Below, piece after piece: positions 7,205 through 15,922 of a DNA stretch of 31,123 nt (its first letter is position 1; the number at the start of each line of letters is the position of its first letter). The position numbers and the translations under genes are program-made. The notes under the pieces are model-generated. The model was not told where the DNA came from. It was given only the letters and a program-made list of their open reading frames with translations, and did not search any database. The DNA comes from JBHELT01 sp046262935 (GTDB taxonomy: Bacteria > Actinomycetota > CADDZG01 > JAHWKV01), in the NCBI GenBank assembly GCA_046262935.1, contig JBHELT010000027.1:1-31123 (forward strand), read 5' to 3'.

Positions 7205-8788
7205 ATGAAAGTTCTAGTCGCAGAACCGCTAGCGGAAGAGGGGATCGCCCTTTTATCGTCGGTCGCTGAGGTGGTTGCCCCTGGGACGATCGACAGGCAA
7301 ACACTTCTCGACACCATCGGCCAATACGACGCGCTGATCGTTCGCTCCGCAACCAAGGTCGATAAAGAAGTGATCGACAAGGCGACGAATCTCAAAGTGA
7401 TAGGCCGGGCGGGCGTTGGGTTGGACAACATCGATGTCGAGGCCGCAACGCGCAAAGGTGTTGTAGTTGTGAACGCTCCCCAATCGAACATCCTGTCGGC
7501 GGCCGAGCACACCATGGGACTGCTGTTAGCGATGGCCCGCAACATCCCTGCGGCAGACGCGTCTTTGAAGAACGGACAATGGGAGCGCGATCGATTCACG
7601 GGTGTTGAACTCCACGGCAAAACACTTGGGGTCCTTGGCCTCGGCCGCATCGGAACCTTGGTTGCGCAGAGAGCCTCGGCGTTCGGTATGCGCATCGTCG
7701 CATCGGATCCTTATGTTTCTTCATCACGGGCCAGCCAGATGGGTATAGAACTCATGGCTTCGGTCGAGGAACTATGCGCGGTCTCAGATTTCATCACCGT
7801 TCACATGCCAAAGACATCTGAGACCAAGGCGATATTGGGTGAGAAGGCCTTCGCTGCGATGAAACCCGGAGCGCGCATCATCAATGCTGCCCGCGGTGGG
7901 ATCGTGGACGAGGATGCATTGCTTCGAGCACTTAAGGATGGCAGGGTTGCCGCGGCCGCTCTGGATGTTTTCGAACAAGAACCGCCTGGACAGAGCCCGC
8001 TGGTCGAGTGGCCAACGGTGGTGGTTACGCCCCACCTTGGAGCTTCGACCGAAGAGGCCCAGACCAAAGCGGGGATGGGGATCGCCGAGCAGGTGACGCT
8101 TGCACTCAAAGGCGAGTTCGCACCTTTCGCCGTCAATATCCAGGGTGGCGCCGAATACGTCGAGATGCTGAAGCCCTTTATCCCGCTTGCGGAGAAAGTG
8201 GGATCGATCTTGAATGGGCTCGCAGGCTCCGGCATCAATGCTGTGCATTTCGAGTACCACGGCACCGTTGCCGAGCACGACACGCGCATCTTGACCCTCG
8301 CCGGCCTCAAGGGACTGTTCTTAGCGGTCGTTCATGAACCCGTAACTTATGTGAATGCGCCTTTGCTAGCCGCGGACCGCGGGATCGAGGTAAAAGAAAC
8401 ACGCTCGGCCGTCTCGCGCGATTACGTGAATCTCGTTCTCATGAGGGCCGAGACCGATGCGGGTTCGATCGCGGTGGGGGCCTCGTTGGTTGGCAAGCAT
8501 GATGAAGAGCGGATCGTCAGGGTGTTCGACTACACCATCGACATGCTGCCCGAGAGGTACATGCTGTTCATGCGCTACGCCGACCGGCCTGGTGTGATCG
8601 GTAAGGTCGGCACCGTGCTTGGTGATTCGGGTGTGAACATCGCCAGCATGCAGGTAAGTCGCGAAAATATCGGAGGGGAGGCTCTCATGGGGCTGACCGT
8701 AGACTCTGCCATCCCGCCCGACGCTCTTTCTGGGGTCGTGACAGCCATCGACGCCCGCGACGCCAAGTTCATCGACCTCGGACCCTGA
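7205..8788 (+). CDS. serA: D-3-phosphoglycerate dehydrogenase, long ASB/ACT form
   Basis: The first enzyme of serine biosynthesis, oxidising 3-phosphoglycerate to 3-phosphohydroxypyruvate with NAD. It has 527 residues, matching the long mycobacterial-type SerA. Residues 1-100 and 280-315 form the substrate domain. The Rossmann domain carries GLGRIG (145-150). The catalytic residues are Arg230 (NAARGGIVDE), Glu259 (DVFEQEP) and His277 (TPHLGAST). An intervening ASB domain (about 320-450) follows, and a C-terminal ACT domain begins near RYMLFMRYADRPGVIGKVG, the usual serine-feedback site. The start codon lies three bases after the aminotransferase stop with only a weak AAAGGA, so the two are an operon. 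Confidence 0.97.
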   Translation: MKVLVAEPLAEEGIALLSSVAEVVAPGTIDRQTLLDTIGQYDALIVRSATKVDKEVIDKATNLKVIGRAGVGLDNIDVEAATRKGVVVVNAPQSNILSAAEHTMGLLLAMARNIPAADASLKNGQWERDRFTGVELHGKTLGVLGLGRIGTLVAQRASAFGMRIVASDPYVSSSRASQMGIELMASVEELCAVSDFITVHMPKTSETKAILGEKAFAAMKPGARIINAARGGIVDEDALLRALKDGRVAAAALDVFEQEPPGQSPLVEWPTVVVTPHLGASTEEAQTKAGMGIAEQVTLALKGEFAPFAVNIQGGAEYVEMLKPFIPLAEKVGSILNGLAGSGINAVHFEYHGTVAEHDTRILTLAGLKGLFLAVVHEPVTYVNAPLLAADRGIEVKETRSAVSRDYVNLVLMRAETDAGSIAVGASLVGKHDEERIVRVFDYTIDMLPERYMLFMRYADRPGVIGKVGTVLGDSGVNIASMQVSRENIGGEALMGLTVDSAIPPDALSGVVTAIDARDAKFIDLGP

Positions 8789-8838
8789 GCAGGGGAGTTC
8801 GAAGTTCGGCGTACGGCCAAGGTTTCGTCCGATTTGGA

Positions 8839-8844
8839 TACAAT
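8839..8844 (+). promoter_or_regulatory. Putative -10 box of ilvE
   Basis: TACAAT lies about 50 bases before the ilvE start, in the 105-base gap after serA. No convincing -35 hexamer is seen 16-18 bases upstream. It would give ilvE its own promoter. Confidence 0.45.
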
Positions 8845-8893
8845 GAACACACAGCCACGTGGCCAGGCGTGGAGATGATCTGGAGGTCCTTGA

Positions 8894-9808
8894 ATGCCCA
8901 TCAACCCCACGAAGTTCGTTTGGATGGACGGCGAGTTGGTTCCCTGGGAGAAGGCCACGATCCACGTTCTGACTCACACCCTTCATTACGGATCTGGTGT
9001 TTTCGAGGGCATCCGTTGTTACGAAACGAAGAAGGGCCCAGCGGTTTTTCGACTCACCGAACACATCGAAAGGCTTCATCGGTCAGCCAAGATCTACATG
9101 ATCGACGTGCCATTCGGCGTTGAGCAGTTGATCGAAGCCGTGAAAGAGACGGTTCGGGCGAACGAATTGCAGAGTTGCTACATCCGTCCTCTCGTTTATC
9201 ACGGTTACGGCGAGATGGGGCTCAACCCAACGATCGTTCCGGTCAACGTTGCGATCGCGGCTTGGCACTGGGGTGCATACCTTGGCGACGACTGTTTCAC
9301 CACAGGGGTCCGCACCACCATCTCTTCGTGGCGACGCTACGACCACAACTCATTGCCTCCTGCAGCGAAAGCAACAGGCCAGTATCTGAACTCTGGTCTG
9401 GCCAAGGTCGAGGCGATCAAGGCCGGATACGCAGAAGCGATCATGCTGAACTCCGAGGGCTACATCGCCGACGCAACAGGCGAGAATGTTTTCCTCATCC
9501 AAGATGGCGTTCTGCTGACTCCGCCTCTGTCGGCCGGACCTCTCGGGGGCATAACCAGGGCCTCGGTCATGACCATAGCCAAAGACCTTGGCCTGCCGGT
9601 CAAGGAACGGAGCCTCGTAAGAGCCGACCTGTATACCGCAGAAGAAGCATTCATGACAGGAACTGCTGCCGAGTTGGTGCCGATCAGATCGGTCGACGAT
9701 CGTGAACTTGGGGACCCCGGCCCGATGACCAAGAAGATCCAAGAGGTTTTCTTCGCCACCCTGAAGGGTGAGGTTGAGAAGTACTCCGACTGGAACGAAT
9801 ACGTTTGA
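8894..9808 (+). CDS. ilvE: Branched-chain amino-acid aminotransferase
   Basis: A fold-type IV PLP aminotransferase of 304 residues that interconverts valine, leucine and isoleucine with their 2-oxo acids, using glutamate/2-oxoglutarate. Signatures visible are WMDGELVPWEKATIHVLTHTLHYGSGVFEGIR at the N-terminus, Lys159 as the Schiff-base lysine in LPPAAKATGQYLNSGLAK, the EAIMLNSEGYIADATGENVFL strand and the phosphate-binding GGITRASVM loop. GTAAELVPI matches the family's C-terminal GTA motif. A clear GGAGGT precedes the ATG by 6 bases. Members also include D-amino-acid aminotransferase and aminodeoxychorismate lyase, but length and motifs favour IlvE. Confidence 0.96.
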   Translation: MPINPTKFVWMDGELVPWEKATIHVLTHTLHYGSGVFEGIRCYETKKGPAVFRLTEHIERLHRSAKIYMIDVPFGVEQLIEAVKETVRANELQSCYIRPLVYHGYGEMGLNPTIVPVNVAIAAWHWGAYLGDDCFTTGVRTTISSWRRYDHNSLPPAAKATGQYLNSGLAKVEAIKAGYAEAIMLNSEGYIADATGENVFLIQDGVLLTPPLSAGPLGGITRASVMTIAKDLGLPVKERSLVRADLYTAEEAFMTGTAAELVPIRSVDDRELGDPGPMTKKIQEVFFATLKGEVEKYSDWNEYV

Positions 9809-10001
9809 TCGAGTATTTCTCCTCGAAGTACTAGCGGGCTAAACGCTTTCGGGTTACAATCCTTTTTCCTTCGGGTCGGTCGGGCGCTCCCATTTTGGCG
9901 TTTCTCTAACGCTGTCCGCTTTTCAACGGTGAATAACCGTCCCCACTGGGGCTGAAGCCAGCGCACAGCGCATCAGTAACTAGCTTCGAAAGGTTCTTTG
10001 C
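9809..10001 (+). promoter_or_regulatory. Promoter and folded leader region of the ABC exporter operon
   Basis: TTACAAT at 9854-9860 resembles a -10 box and would give a leader of about 135 bases. Small hairpins are visible in that leader: ACGGT-GAATA-ACCGT near 9929-9943 and CCCC-ACT-GGGG near 9945-9955. A GAAAGG ribosome site lies at 9988-9993. No known riboswitch class was recognised, and no convincing terminator for ilvE is seen. Confidence 0.35.
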
Positions 10002-11759
10002 ATGCGCAATCACGCGCTTCGTCGTTTAACTCCATACGTAAAGCCGTATCTACCGGCGCTCATCCTTGCGGTGGTCCTCGCTTTCGGCGAGATCGGTGCG
10101 GAATCATCGATCCCTCTGCTCACGCGCCGGGTCATCGATGTCGCGATCAAGAAGGGCCACCCAAACATGCTTTTGCCACTGGTCGGACTGATCTTGTTCC
10201 TTGGTGGGTTCGAGATGTTCCTTGCCTTCCAGCGTCGCAGGGTGGCCTCTCGTGCCGTTCTGCAGCTAGAAACCGACCTTCGCGACGAGCTTTACGCACA
10301 CCTACAGCGGCTGCATGTTTCGTTCCACGACTCCTGGCAATCGGGGCAGTTGCTGTCGCGCGCCATCAACGACATCAACTCGATAAGGCGGTTCGTGGGG
10401 TTCGGGGCCCCCTTCCTGATCATCGTGACCGTTCAGTTCTTCGTGATCGTGGGTCTTATGTTCAAGTTGGACGTTGCGCTCGCCACCGTTTGCGCTGTTG
10501 GGATCCTTCCGGTGGGGTGGATCAGCCACTACTTCGGCAAGAGTTACCGGGTGATCGCCAGGCAGGTCCAAGACCAGCAGGGCGACCTTGGGACCATCAT
10601 CGAAGAGTCGGCGACCGGGATCAGGATCGTCAAGGCATTCGGCAGGCGCCCCGAGATGCTCACCAAGTTCCGCACGCAGGCAGTCAAGTTGCAGGGCACG
10701 AACATGAAGTGGGTGAGACTGATCTCGCGGATCTGGCCAACGTTCGACGCGCCGGCGAACATCCTGACCGGAGTGATCTTGGTGGTCGGGGGCAGCGCGG
10801 TGATCGGGCATAAGTTGACCCTCGGCACGCTTGTTGCCTTCATCTCGTACTTAGCGATGCTCGTTTGGCCGGTCGATGCTCTTGGCTGGATCCTGGCGAT
10901 GATGGAAGAAAGCCGTACTGCAACCGAGCGATTGTTCGAAGTGCTCGACACGGTCCCCGGCGTTGCCGACCTTCCAGGCGCGCATGAGTTGGTCGATTGC
11001 ACGGGCCGCATCACCATCAAGGGAGTTTCTTTCCGGTATGACGAGCATCGCGACCAGGTCTTGAAAGATGTGAACCTCGAGATAAGGCCGGGCGAAACGC
11101 TCGCCCTCGTTGGAAAGACCGGGTGCGGCAAGTCAACCCTTGCGATGTTGATCCCGCGCCTTTACGACGTGAACCATGGAGGGGTCATGATCGATGGAGT
11201 CGATGTGCGCAACATCAAGTTGTCGTCGCTGCGTTCGCATGTAGGTGTTGCCTTCGAAGATCCGATCCTGTTCTCGGCAAGCGTTCGCGAGAACCTGCTG
11301 ATGGGGCGACCCGACGCGAGCGACGACGAAGTCAAAGAGGCACTCGAAACCGCTCAGGCAGACTTCGTTCATGAGCTGCCCTTCGGGCTTGATACTCGCG
11401 TGGGCGAGCAAGGACACACGCTCTCGGGTGGTCAGAGGCAGCGACTCGCTTTAGCGCGGGCCGTGCTCGGTAGACCTCAGATATTGGTCCTGGACGATCC
11501 GCTGTCGTCGGTCGATGTGCACACCGAAGAGATGATCGAGCGCGCTCTTGCCAGCGTCTTGGACGGAGTGACCGCGGTGGTTGTGGTTCATCGTCCATCG
11601 ACCCTGTCATTGGCCGACCGCGTTGCCCTGCTCGACGAAGGATCGATCGTTGCGGTGGGAACGCACCATGAACTCATGGAATCGGTCCCCATGTATCGGG
11701 CGATCTTGTCGCAAGAGGCAGAAGAGATAGACAAGCAGGCTGAGGAGATGTCGGTATGA
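10002..11759 (+). CDS. ABC exporter half-transporter with degenerate ATP site (first subunit)
   Basis: A 585-residue type IV exporter half: a six-helix membrane domain (about 15-310) followed by a nucleotide-binding domain. Walker A is GKTGCGKST (371-379), the signature is the canonical LSGGQ (474-478) and the switch His is His530. Walker B reads ILVLDDP, so Asp499 replaces the catalytic Glu, and the Q-loop carries Glu419 (AFEDPILFS) instead of Gln. These are hallmarks of the degenerate-site subunit of a heterodimeric exporter, as in the TM287/288 and BmrCD families. The partner gene overlaps by ATGA. The ATG is preceded by GAAAGG at 8 bases. A drug, lipid or peptide substrate is possible, and nothing in the sequence decides between them. 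Confidence 0.95.
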   Translation: MRNHALRRLTPYVKPYLPALILAVVLAFGEIGAESSIPLLTRRVIDVAIKKGHPNMLLPLVGLILFLGGFEMFLAFQRRRVASRAVLQLETDLRDELYAHLQRLHVSFHDSWQSGQLLSRAINDINSIRRFVGFGAPFLIIVTVQFFVIVGLMFKLDVALATVCAVGILPVGWISHYFGKSYRVIARQVQDQQGDLGTIIEESATGIRIVKAFGRRPEMLTKFRTQAVKLQGTNMKWVRLISRIWPTFDAPANILTGVILVVGGSAVIGHKLTLGTLVAFISYLAMLVWPVDALGWILAMMEESRTATERLFEVLDTVPGVADLPGAHELVDCTGRITIKGVSFRYDEHRDQVLKDVNLEIRPGETLALVGKTGCGKSTLAMLIPRLYDVNHGGVMIDGVDVRNIKLSSLRSHVGVAFEDPILFSASVRENLLMGRPDASDDEVKEALETAQADFVHELPFGLDTRVGEQGHTLSGGQRQRLALARAVLGRPQILVLDDPLSSVDVHTEEMIERALASVLDGVTAVVVVHRPSTLSLADRVALLDEGSIVAVGTHHELMESVPMYRAILSQEAEEIDKQAEEMSV

Positions 11760-13573
11760 GTGAAGCAACCGATTCCTGGAGGGGAGTCGCAAGCGAAGAG
11801 AACAAAGAACAAGACCTCCCTATTGGGGTGTCTGCGATGCTTCGCAGTAGAAGCAGGGTGCTGCTCGGATCTTTGCTCGCGCCATACAAGAGGGCGCTGG
11901 CGCTGACCTCTTTGTTCATGGCCGTGAACATGGCGACGTACCTGGGGACCCCTCACCTCATCCAGATCATCATCGACCGCGGAGTTGTCGCGGGTAATCA
12001 CCGTTTGCTGCTCAGGTTGGTTGGGCTACTGATAGCGATCATGATTGCCAATAACATCACCTGGGGCCTGTTCCTTTATGTCTCAGGCAAGATGGGTCAG
12101 AACGTCCTGCTCGATCTTCGGGTCAGGCTCTTCGATAAGTTCCAGGTCCTGTCGCTCGCATTCCACGAGAGATATACGTCCGGAAGGGTCGTTGCGCGAC
12201 TCACCAACGACATCGACGCGCTGTCCGAACTGCTTCAAACAGGACTGCACGAAGCCCTCACGAGCATCCTGGCGGTCGTTGGCATCGCGATCATCCTTCT
12301 CATCAAAGAGCCGAGGTTGGCCGCGGCGACGCTTGTCTCTTTCCCTTTGGTGATAGGTCTAACTTGGTGGTTCCGCAAGCATTCCGAGAAGGCATACCGA
12401 GCCGTGCGCGACGCGGTTGCGCTGGTCATCGTTTTCTACAACGAATCGCTTGGGGGCATCAGGGCTGTCCATGCGTTCAGACGCGAGCCGCGCAACAAGG
12501 CGATCTTCGGGGGCCTGAACGGACGCTATCGAGACGCTAACTACGACTCCAACATCCTTGCGGCGAAGTATGGCCCTGGCGTCAGGTTCCTCGGAAGACT
12601 CTCGAACGCCATCGTTCTGCTCTACGGCGGACACCTGGTTCTTACTCATCAGATGTCCATCGGTGTGATGGTGGGATTCACGATGTATCTGGGGCGATTC
12701 TTCGGTCCACTTCAAGATCTCAGCCAGTTCTACAACGTGTTCCAAGCGGCTTCTTCGGCCCTCGAGAAGCTCTCCGGTGTCCTTGAAGAGCCTCCTTCGG
12801 TTCCGGAACCGGGCAACCCGGTTGTTCCCGACCGCGTCGATGGTCGCGTTACATTCGAGCACGTGACGTTCGCTTACCGAGACAAAAGCGTGTTGCACGA
12901 TGTGACCCTTGATGTGCCCGCGGGTCAAACGGTCGCGCTCGTTGGTAAGACGGGGGCCGGCAAGTCGACCATGGCCAAGATGATCGCCCGCTTCTACGAC
13001 CCGACCGAAGGAACCATCTCGATCGACGGCATCGATGCGCGCCAGTTCCCCGAGTGGAGACTTCGCCAAGCGGTTGCAGTCGTCACTCAGGAAAGCTTTT
13101 TGTTTGGGGGCACGGTCGCCGACAACATCATCTTCGGACGTCCAACCGCAACCCGCGATGAGGTCGAGGATGCGGCGCGGGCGATAGGCGCATACGACTT
13201 CATCGCGTCCTTGCCCGACGGGTTCGATACAGATGTGAAGCGCCGCGGGGGCAGGCTGTCGGCTGGTCAGCGTCAGTTGATCGCATTCGCCCGCGCGTTC
13301 CTTGCCGACCCGAGCATATTGATCCTAGATGAGGCAACGTCATCGCTTGACATTCCGACCGAGCGCTTGGTTCAACATGCCCTGCGAACGCTGCTTTCAG
13401 ACCGCACGGCGTTCATCATCGCTCACCGTTTGACCACGGTAGAGATCGCCGATCGTGTTTTGGTTGTCGATGACGGACGGGTCGTCGAAGATGGGTCGCC
13501 GGCCGAACTGATAGCCGGTGCAGGCCGCTACGCAGCCCTTCATGAACAATGGCTGCAGAGCCTGGCTTCGTAG
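11756..13573 (+). CDS. ABC exporter half-transporter with catalytic ATP site (second subunit)
   Basis: The 605-residue partner of the preceding exporter half. A cytoplasmic N-terminal extension of about 40 residues precedes the membrane domain (about 45-330). Walker A is GKTGAGKST (397-405), the Q-loop has Gln445 (VTQESFLFG), Walker B is ILILDEATS with catalytic Glu526, and the H-loop is His557. The signature motif is LSAGQ (501-505) rather than LSGGQ. In the heterodimer its intact Walker A/B pairs with the partner's LSGGQ to form the working site. Its altered signature faces the partner's Asp-type Walker B to form the degenerate site. The defects of the two subunits fall on the same site, which strongly supports that they work together. 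Start and partner stop overlap (ATGA). Confidence 0.95.
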   Translation: MSEATDSWRGVASEENKEQDLPIGVSAMLRSRSRVLLGSLLAPYKRALALTSLFMAVNMATYLGTPHLIQIIIDRGVVAGNHRLLLRLVGLLIAIMIANNITWGLFLYVSGKMGQNVLLDLRVRLFDKFQVLSLAFHERYTSGRVVARLTNDIDALSELLQTGLHEALTSILAVVGIAIILLIKEPRLAAATLVSFPLVIGLTWWFRKHSEKAYRAVRDAVALVIVFYNESLGGIRAVHAFRREPRNKAIFGGLNGRYRDANYDSNILAAKYGPGVRFLGRLSNAIVLLYGGHLVLTHQMSIGVMVGFTMYLGRFFGPLQDLSQFYNVFQAASSALEKLSGVLEEPPSVPEPGNPVVPDRVDGRVTFEHVTFAYRDKSVLHDVTLDVPAGQTVALVGKTGAGKSTMAKMIARFYDPTEGTISIDGIDARQFPEWRLRQAVAVVTQESFLFGGTVADNIIFGRPTATRDEVEDAARAIGAYDFIASLPDGFDTDVKRRGGRLSAGQRQLIAFARAFLADPSILILDEATSSLDIPTERLVQHALRTLLSDRTAFIIAHRLTTVEIADRVLVVDDGRVVEDGSPAELIAGAGRYAALHEQWLQSLAS

Positions 13574-13609
13574 GCCCGTTCGTTCGCATCGCGCCGCACA
13601 TCAACCGGA

Positions 13610-13615
13610 TAGGCT
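13610..13615 (+). promoter_or_regulatory. Leaderless -10 box of gltX
   Basis: TAGGCT ends exactly six bases before the gltX ATG (GAGGCC between), the spacing that puts transcription start on the A of the start codon. No separated ribosome binding site exists. The TAnnnT-plus-six pattern is the standard actinobacterial leaderless promoter. Confidence 0.6.
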
Positions 13616-13621
13616 GAGGCC

Positions 13622-15073
13622 ATGTCGCTCAGGGTCCGCATCGCGCCTGCACCTAGCGGGTCGCTTCATGTTGGAAATGTTCGAACATTCCTGTTCGTGT
13701 GGTTGTTCGCGCGCAAACATGGCGCGACCTTCATCTTGAGGATCGAAGACACCGACAAGGCGCGCTATACCGAAGAGGCCTATGAGGCAGCGCTTCAAGA
13801 TCTTCGCTGGCTCGGCCTGGATTGGGATGAGGGCCCCGAGGTCGGGGGCGATCACGGCCCGTACCGCCAATCGGAGCGCGCCGCACGCCATCACGACGTA
13901 GCCATGGGGTTGCTGGAGAGTGGGGCGGCCTACAAGTGTTATTGCACGAAGCAAGAGCTGGCTGAGCGCAATGAACTAGCAAGGGCCGAAGGACGCAAGC
14001 CAGGCTATGACGGCAGGTGCTTCGCACTGACCGCTTCCGAACGTGCCGAGCGCGATGCCGCCGGAGTTGAATCGGTTGTCCGTTTCCATGTTCCCGAAGG
14101 TAAGACCGAGTTCGATGACTTGGTGATCGGACACGTTGTTGTCGATCACGAGCAGATCGACGACTTCGTGATCATGCGCTCCGATGGTTCTACTCTTTAC
14201 CACCTTGGAGTAGTGGTCGACGATGGCGACATGGATATCACCCATGTCATCCGCGGCGACGACCACCTGTCGAACACGCCCAAGCAGATATTGATGCATC
14301 AAGCATTGGGCAATCAGGTCCCCACGTTCGGTCACGTGCCTCAGGTTTTCGGCAGCGATGGCAAGCCGCTCAGCAAACGCCACGGTTCAACATCGGTGGC
14401 TGAGTTCCGCGACGGCGGCTATCTGTCCGACGCCTTGTTCAACTTCCTCGCTTTCCTCGGCTGGGGGACCGCCGATGACGCGATATTGAGCAAGGAAGAA
14501 CTGATCGAACGATTCGAGATCACAGACGTTCATGCCTCACCTGCAAGGTTCGATTTCGTCAAGTTGGATTGGATGAATGGCGAATACATCAGGATGCTGG
14601 AACCGCAGGTGTTGGAGGGCGAGCTCATCCCGTTCCTGGCAGCGCAGAGCCTTATCGACGAACAGCCCACCGAGTCGCAGGCGGCATTGGTCAAGGCGAT
14701 CGTTCCTTTGGTCCAGACCCGCATCGAGCGTTTGGATATGGCCCCCGGACTCGTGAGGGGGATCTTCCGTGATGTCGAGATAGATCCGGGGGCTTTCGAG
14801 AAAGTCATGAAGCAAGATTTCGTTCCGGCTCTTCTCGATGCATCGACAGAACGGTTGAATGACCTGCAAGTTTGGTCTCTCGAAGGCATCGAGGCTGCAC
14901 TGCGCGATGCGGTGGGGGCTCTCGAATTGAAAGCGCGCACCGGGTTCGTGCCTCTGTATGTTGCGATCTCGGGTTCATCGAAGTCGGCACCGCTGTTCGA
15001 CTCGATGTTTTTGATCGGCAAAGATGAGTCCCTCAAACGATTGATGTCGGCGAAGCTTCTGGTCAGCGGCTGA
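13622..15073 (+). CDS. gltX: Glutamyl-tRNA synthetase (likely non-discriminating)
   Basis: A class I synthetase of 483 residues that charges tRNA-Glu with glutamate. The HIGH-type motif is SLHVG (14-18) inside APAPSGSLHVGNVRTFLF, and the KMSKS counterpart is LSKRHG (250-255). The C-terminal helical anticodon-binding domain (about 320-483) is complete. GatCAB and tRNA-Gln lie nearby and no GlnRS is visible, so this GluRS probably also charges tRNA-Gln with glutamate for later amidation. That is an inference from pathway logic, not from a residue I could test. The start follows a leaderless promoter, and the next gene begins 1 base after the stop. Confidence 0.97.
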   Translation: MSLRVRIAPAPSGSLHVGNVRTFLFVWLFARKHGATFILRIEDTDKARYTEEAYEAALQDLRWLGLDWDEGPEVGGDHGPYRQSERAARHHDVAMGLLESGAAYKCYCTKQELAERNELARAEGRKPGYDGRCFALTASERAERDAAGVESVVRFHVPEGKTEFDDLVIGHVVVDHEQIDDFVIMRSDGSTLYHLGVVVDDGDMDITHVIRGDDHLSNTPKQILMHQALGNQVPTFGHVPQVFGSDGKPLSKRHGSTSVAEFRDGGYLSDALFNFLAFLGWGTADDAILSKEELIERFEITDVHASPARFDFVKLDWMNGEYIRMLEPQVLEGELIPFLAAQSLIDEQPTESQAALVKAIVPLVQTRIERLDMAPGLVRGIFRDVEIDPGAFEKVMKQDFVPALLDASTERLNDLQVWSLEGIEAALRDAVGALELKARTGFVPLYVAISGSSKSAPLFDSMFLIGKDESLKRLMSAKLLVSG

Positions 15074-15074
15074 A

Positions 15075-15782
15075 ATGAAGCGTTTCACCGCCGTTCTTTT
15101 GGCTAGCGCATTCTGGTTGTCGGCGTGTCAAGGAACCCCCAAACCAAGCGTTTCGTCCAGCCCAAGACCTGTTCCCTCGGTCGATGAGTCACCGGTTGGC
15201 CCTGCATCACCGTCCAAGGTGTTGGCCTCGCCAACACCTTTAACCAAAGGATCCCCGTCGTCTTCGCGCGCGGTTGCCGGGTGTCGTTATGCATTCCCGG
15301 TGAGACCTGCTTCTTCCACGCATTACGTCGCGGCGCATCATGACTATCCGGCCACCGATATATTCGCTCCGAAAGGCACCGATGTTGTAGCGGCAACCGA
15401 TGGGATCGTCGATTGGGTCTCGTACACCGACACTTGGGACTCCAAGGTCGATGACCCCGCTACTCGTGGGGGCCTGTCGGTAGCTATCGTCGGTGGCGAT
15501 GGTGTGCGTTACTACGGTTCTCACATGCTCGACATCGCGGCGGGTATCAAGGTTGGGTCGCGAGTAGCGGTTGGCACTCTGCTTGGGCACGTCGATTCGA
15601 CGGGAGACGCAAGGGGCATCTCGCCGCATCTGCACTTCGGTATCTCGCACCCGACGACACCTGAGGATTGGAAGGTACGTCGCGGCGAGGTGAGGCCCTT
15701 TGAGTATCTGAATGATTGGAGGGCTGGCAAGATGACCACTCCGGCGGTTACGGGGGCCGGAGTGCATCGTTGTAGAGGGTGA
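15075..15782 (+). CDS. Lipoprotein M23-family peptidase (LytM-like)
   Basis: A 235-residue secreted lipoprotein. The signal peptide ends in a lipobox LSAC with lipidated Cys18. A Ser/Pro/Thr-rich linker (about 20-66) spans the wall. The M23 domain follows: putative zinc ligands are His89 and Asp95 (HHDYPATDI) and His187 in HLHFG (185-189), with His150 and His185 as likely catalytic histidines. The gapped fold GTDVVAATDGIVDWVS is typical. All metal ligands are present, so it may cleave peptidoglycan cross-links rather than only act as an activator. It starts one base after gltX, and its stop lies 6 bases from the converging tRNA-Gln gene. Confidence 0.88.
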   Translation: MKRFTAVLLASAFWLSACQGTPKPSVSSSPRPVPSVDESPVGPASPSKVLASPTPLTKGSPSSSRAVAGCRYAFPVRPASSTHYVAAHHDYPATDIFAPKGTDVVAATDGIVDWVSYTDTWDSKVDDPATRGGLSVAIVGGDGVRYYGSHMLDIAAGIKVGSRVAVGTLLGHVDSTGDARGISPHLHFGISHPTTPEDWKVRRGEVRPFEYLNDWRAGKMTTPAVTGAGVHRCRG

Positions 15783-15788
15783 GGAAAG

Positions 15789-15861
15789 CTGCCGGGGAAG
15801 GACTTGAACCTTCAACTTCCTGATCCAGAATCAGGCGATCTGCCAATTGATCTACCCGGCA
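15789..15861 (-). tRNA. tRNA-Gln(CUG)
   Basis: The minus strand folds into a complete cloverleaf of 73 bases. The acceptor is TGCCGGG paired with CCCGGCA (first pair U-A, discriminator G, both glutamine identity features), the D-arm includes AATTGG, and the anticodon stem CCTGA/TCAGG encloses TTCTGGA with anticodon CTG. A T-arm with GGTTCAAGTCC is present. CCA is not encoded. A TAACAT box (15876-15871) sits 10 bases upstream as a possible -10. It converges on the M23 peptidase gene. It is a likely substrate of GluRS followed by GatCAB. Confidence 0.96.
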
Positions 15862-15906
15862 ATGGGAGCAATGTTATCAAGGTAGGTTGCCCGTAACCTA
15901 GAGGGC

Positions 15907-15912
15907 TATCAT
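15907..15912 (+). promoter_or_regulatory. Putative -10 box of thrC (short leader)
   Basis: TATCAT lies 10 bases before the threonine synthase ATG, with no usable ribosome site between. It shares the intergenic region with the oppositely directed tRNA-Gln promoter. Confidence 0.4.
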
Positions 15913-15922
15913 CCACTAGGTC

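Noticed and set aside
10544..11131. 195-codon antisense frame inside the first ABC subunit
   Set aside because: It is the shadow of a strongly supported ABC gene and has no start-site signal.
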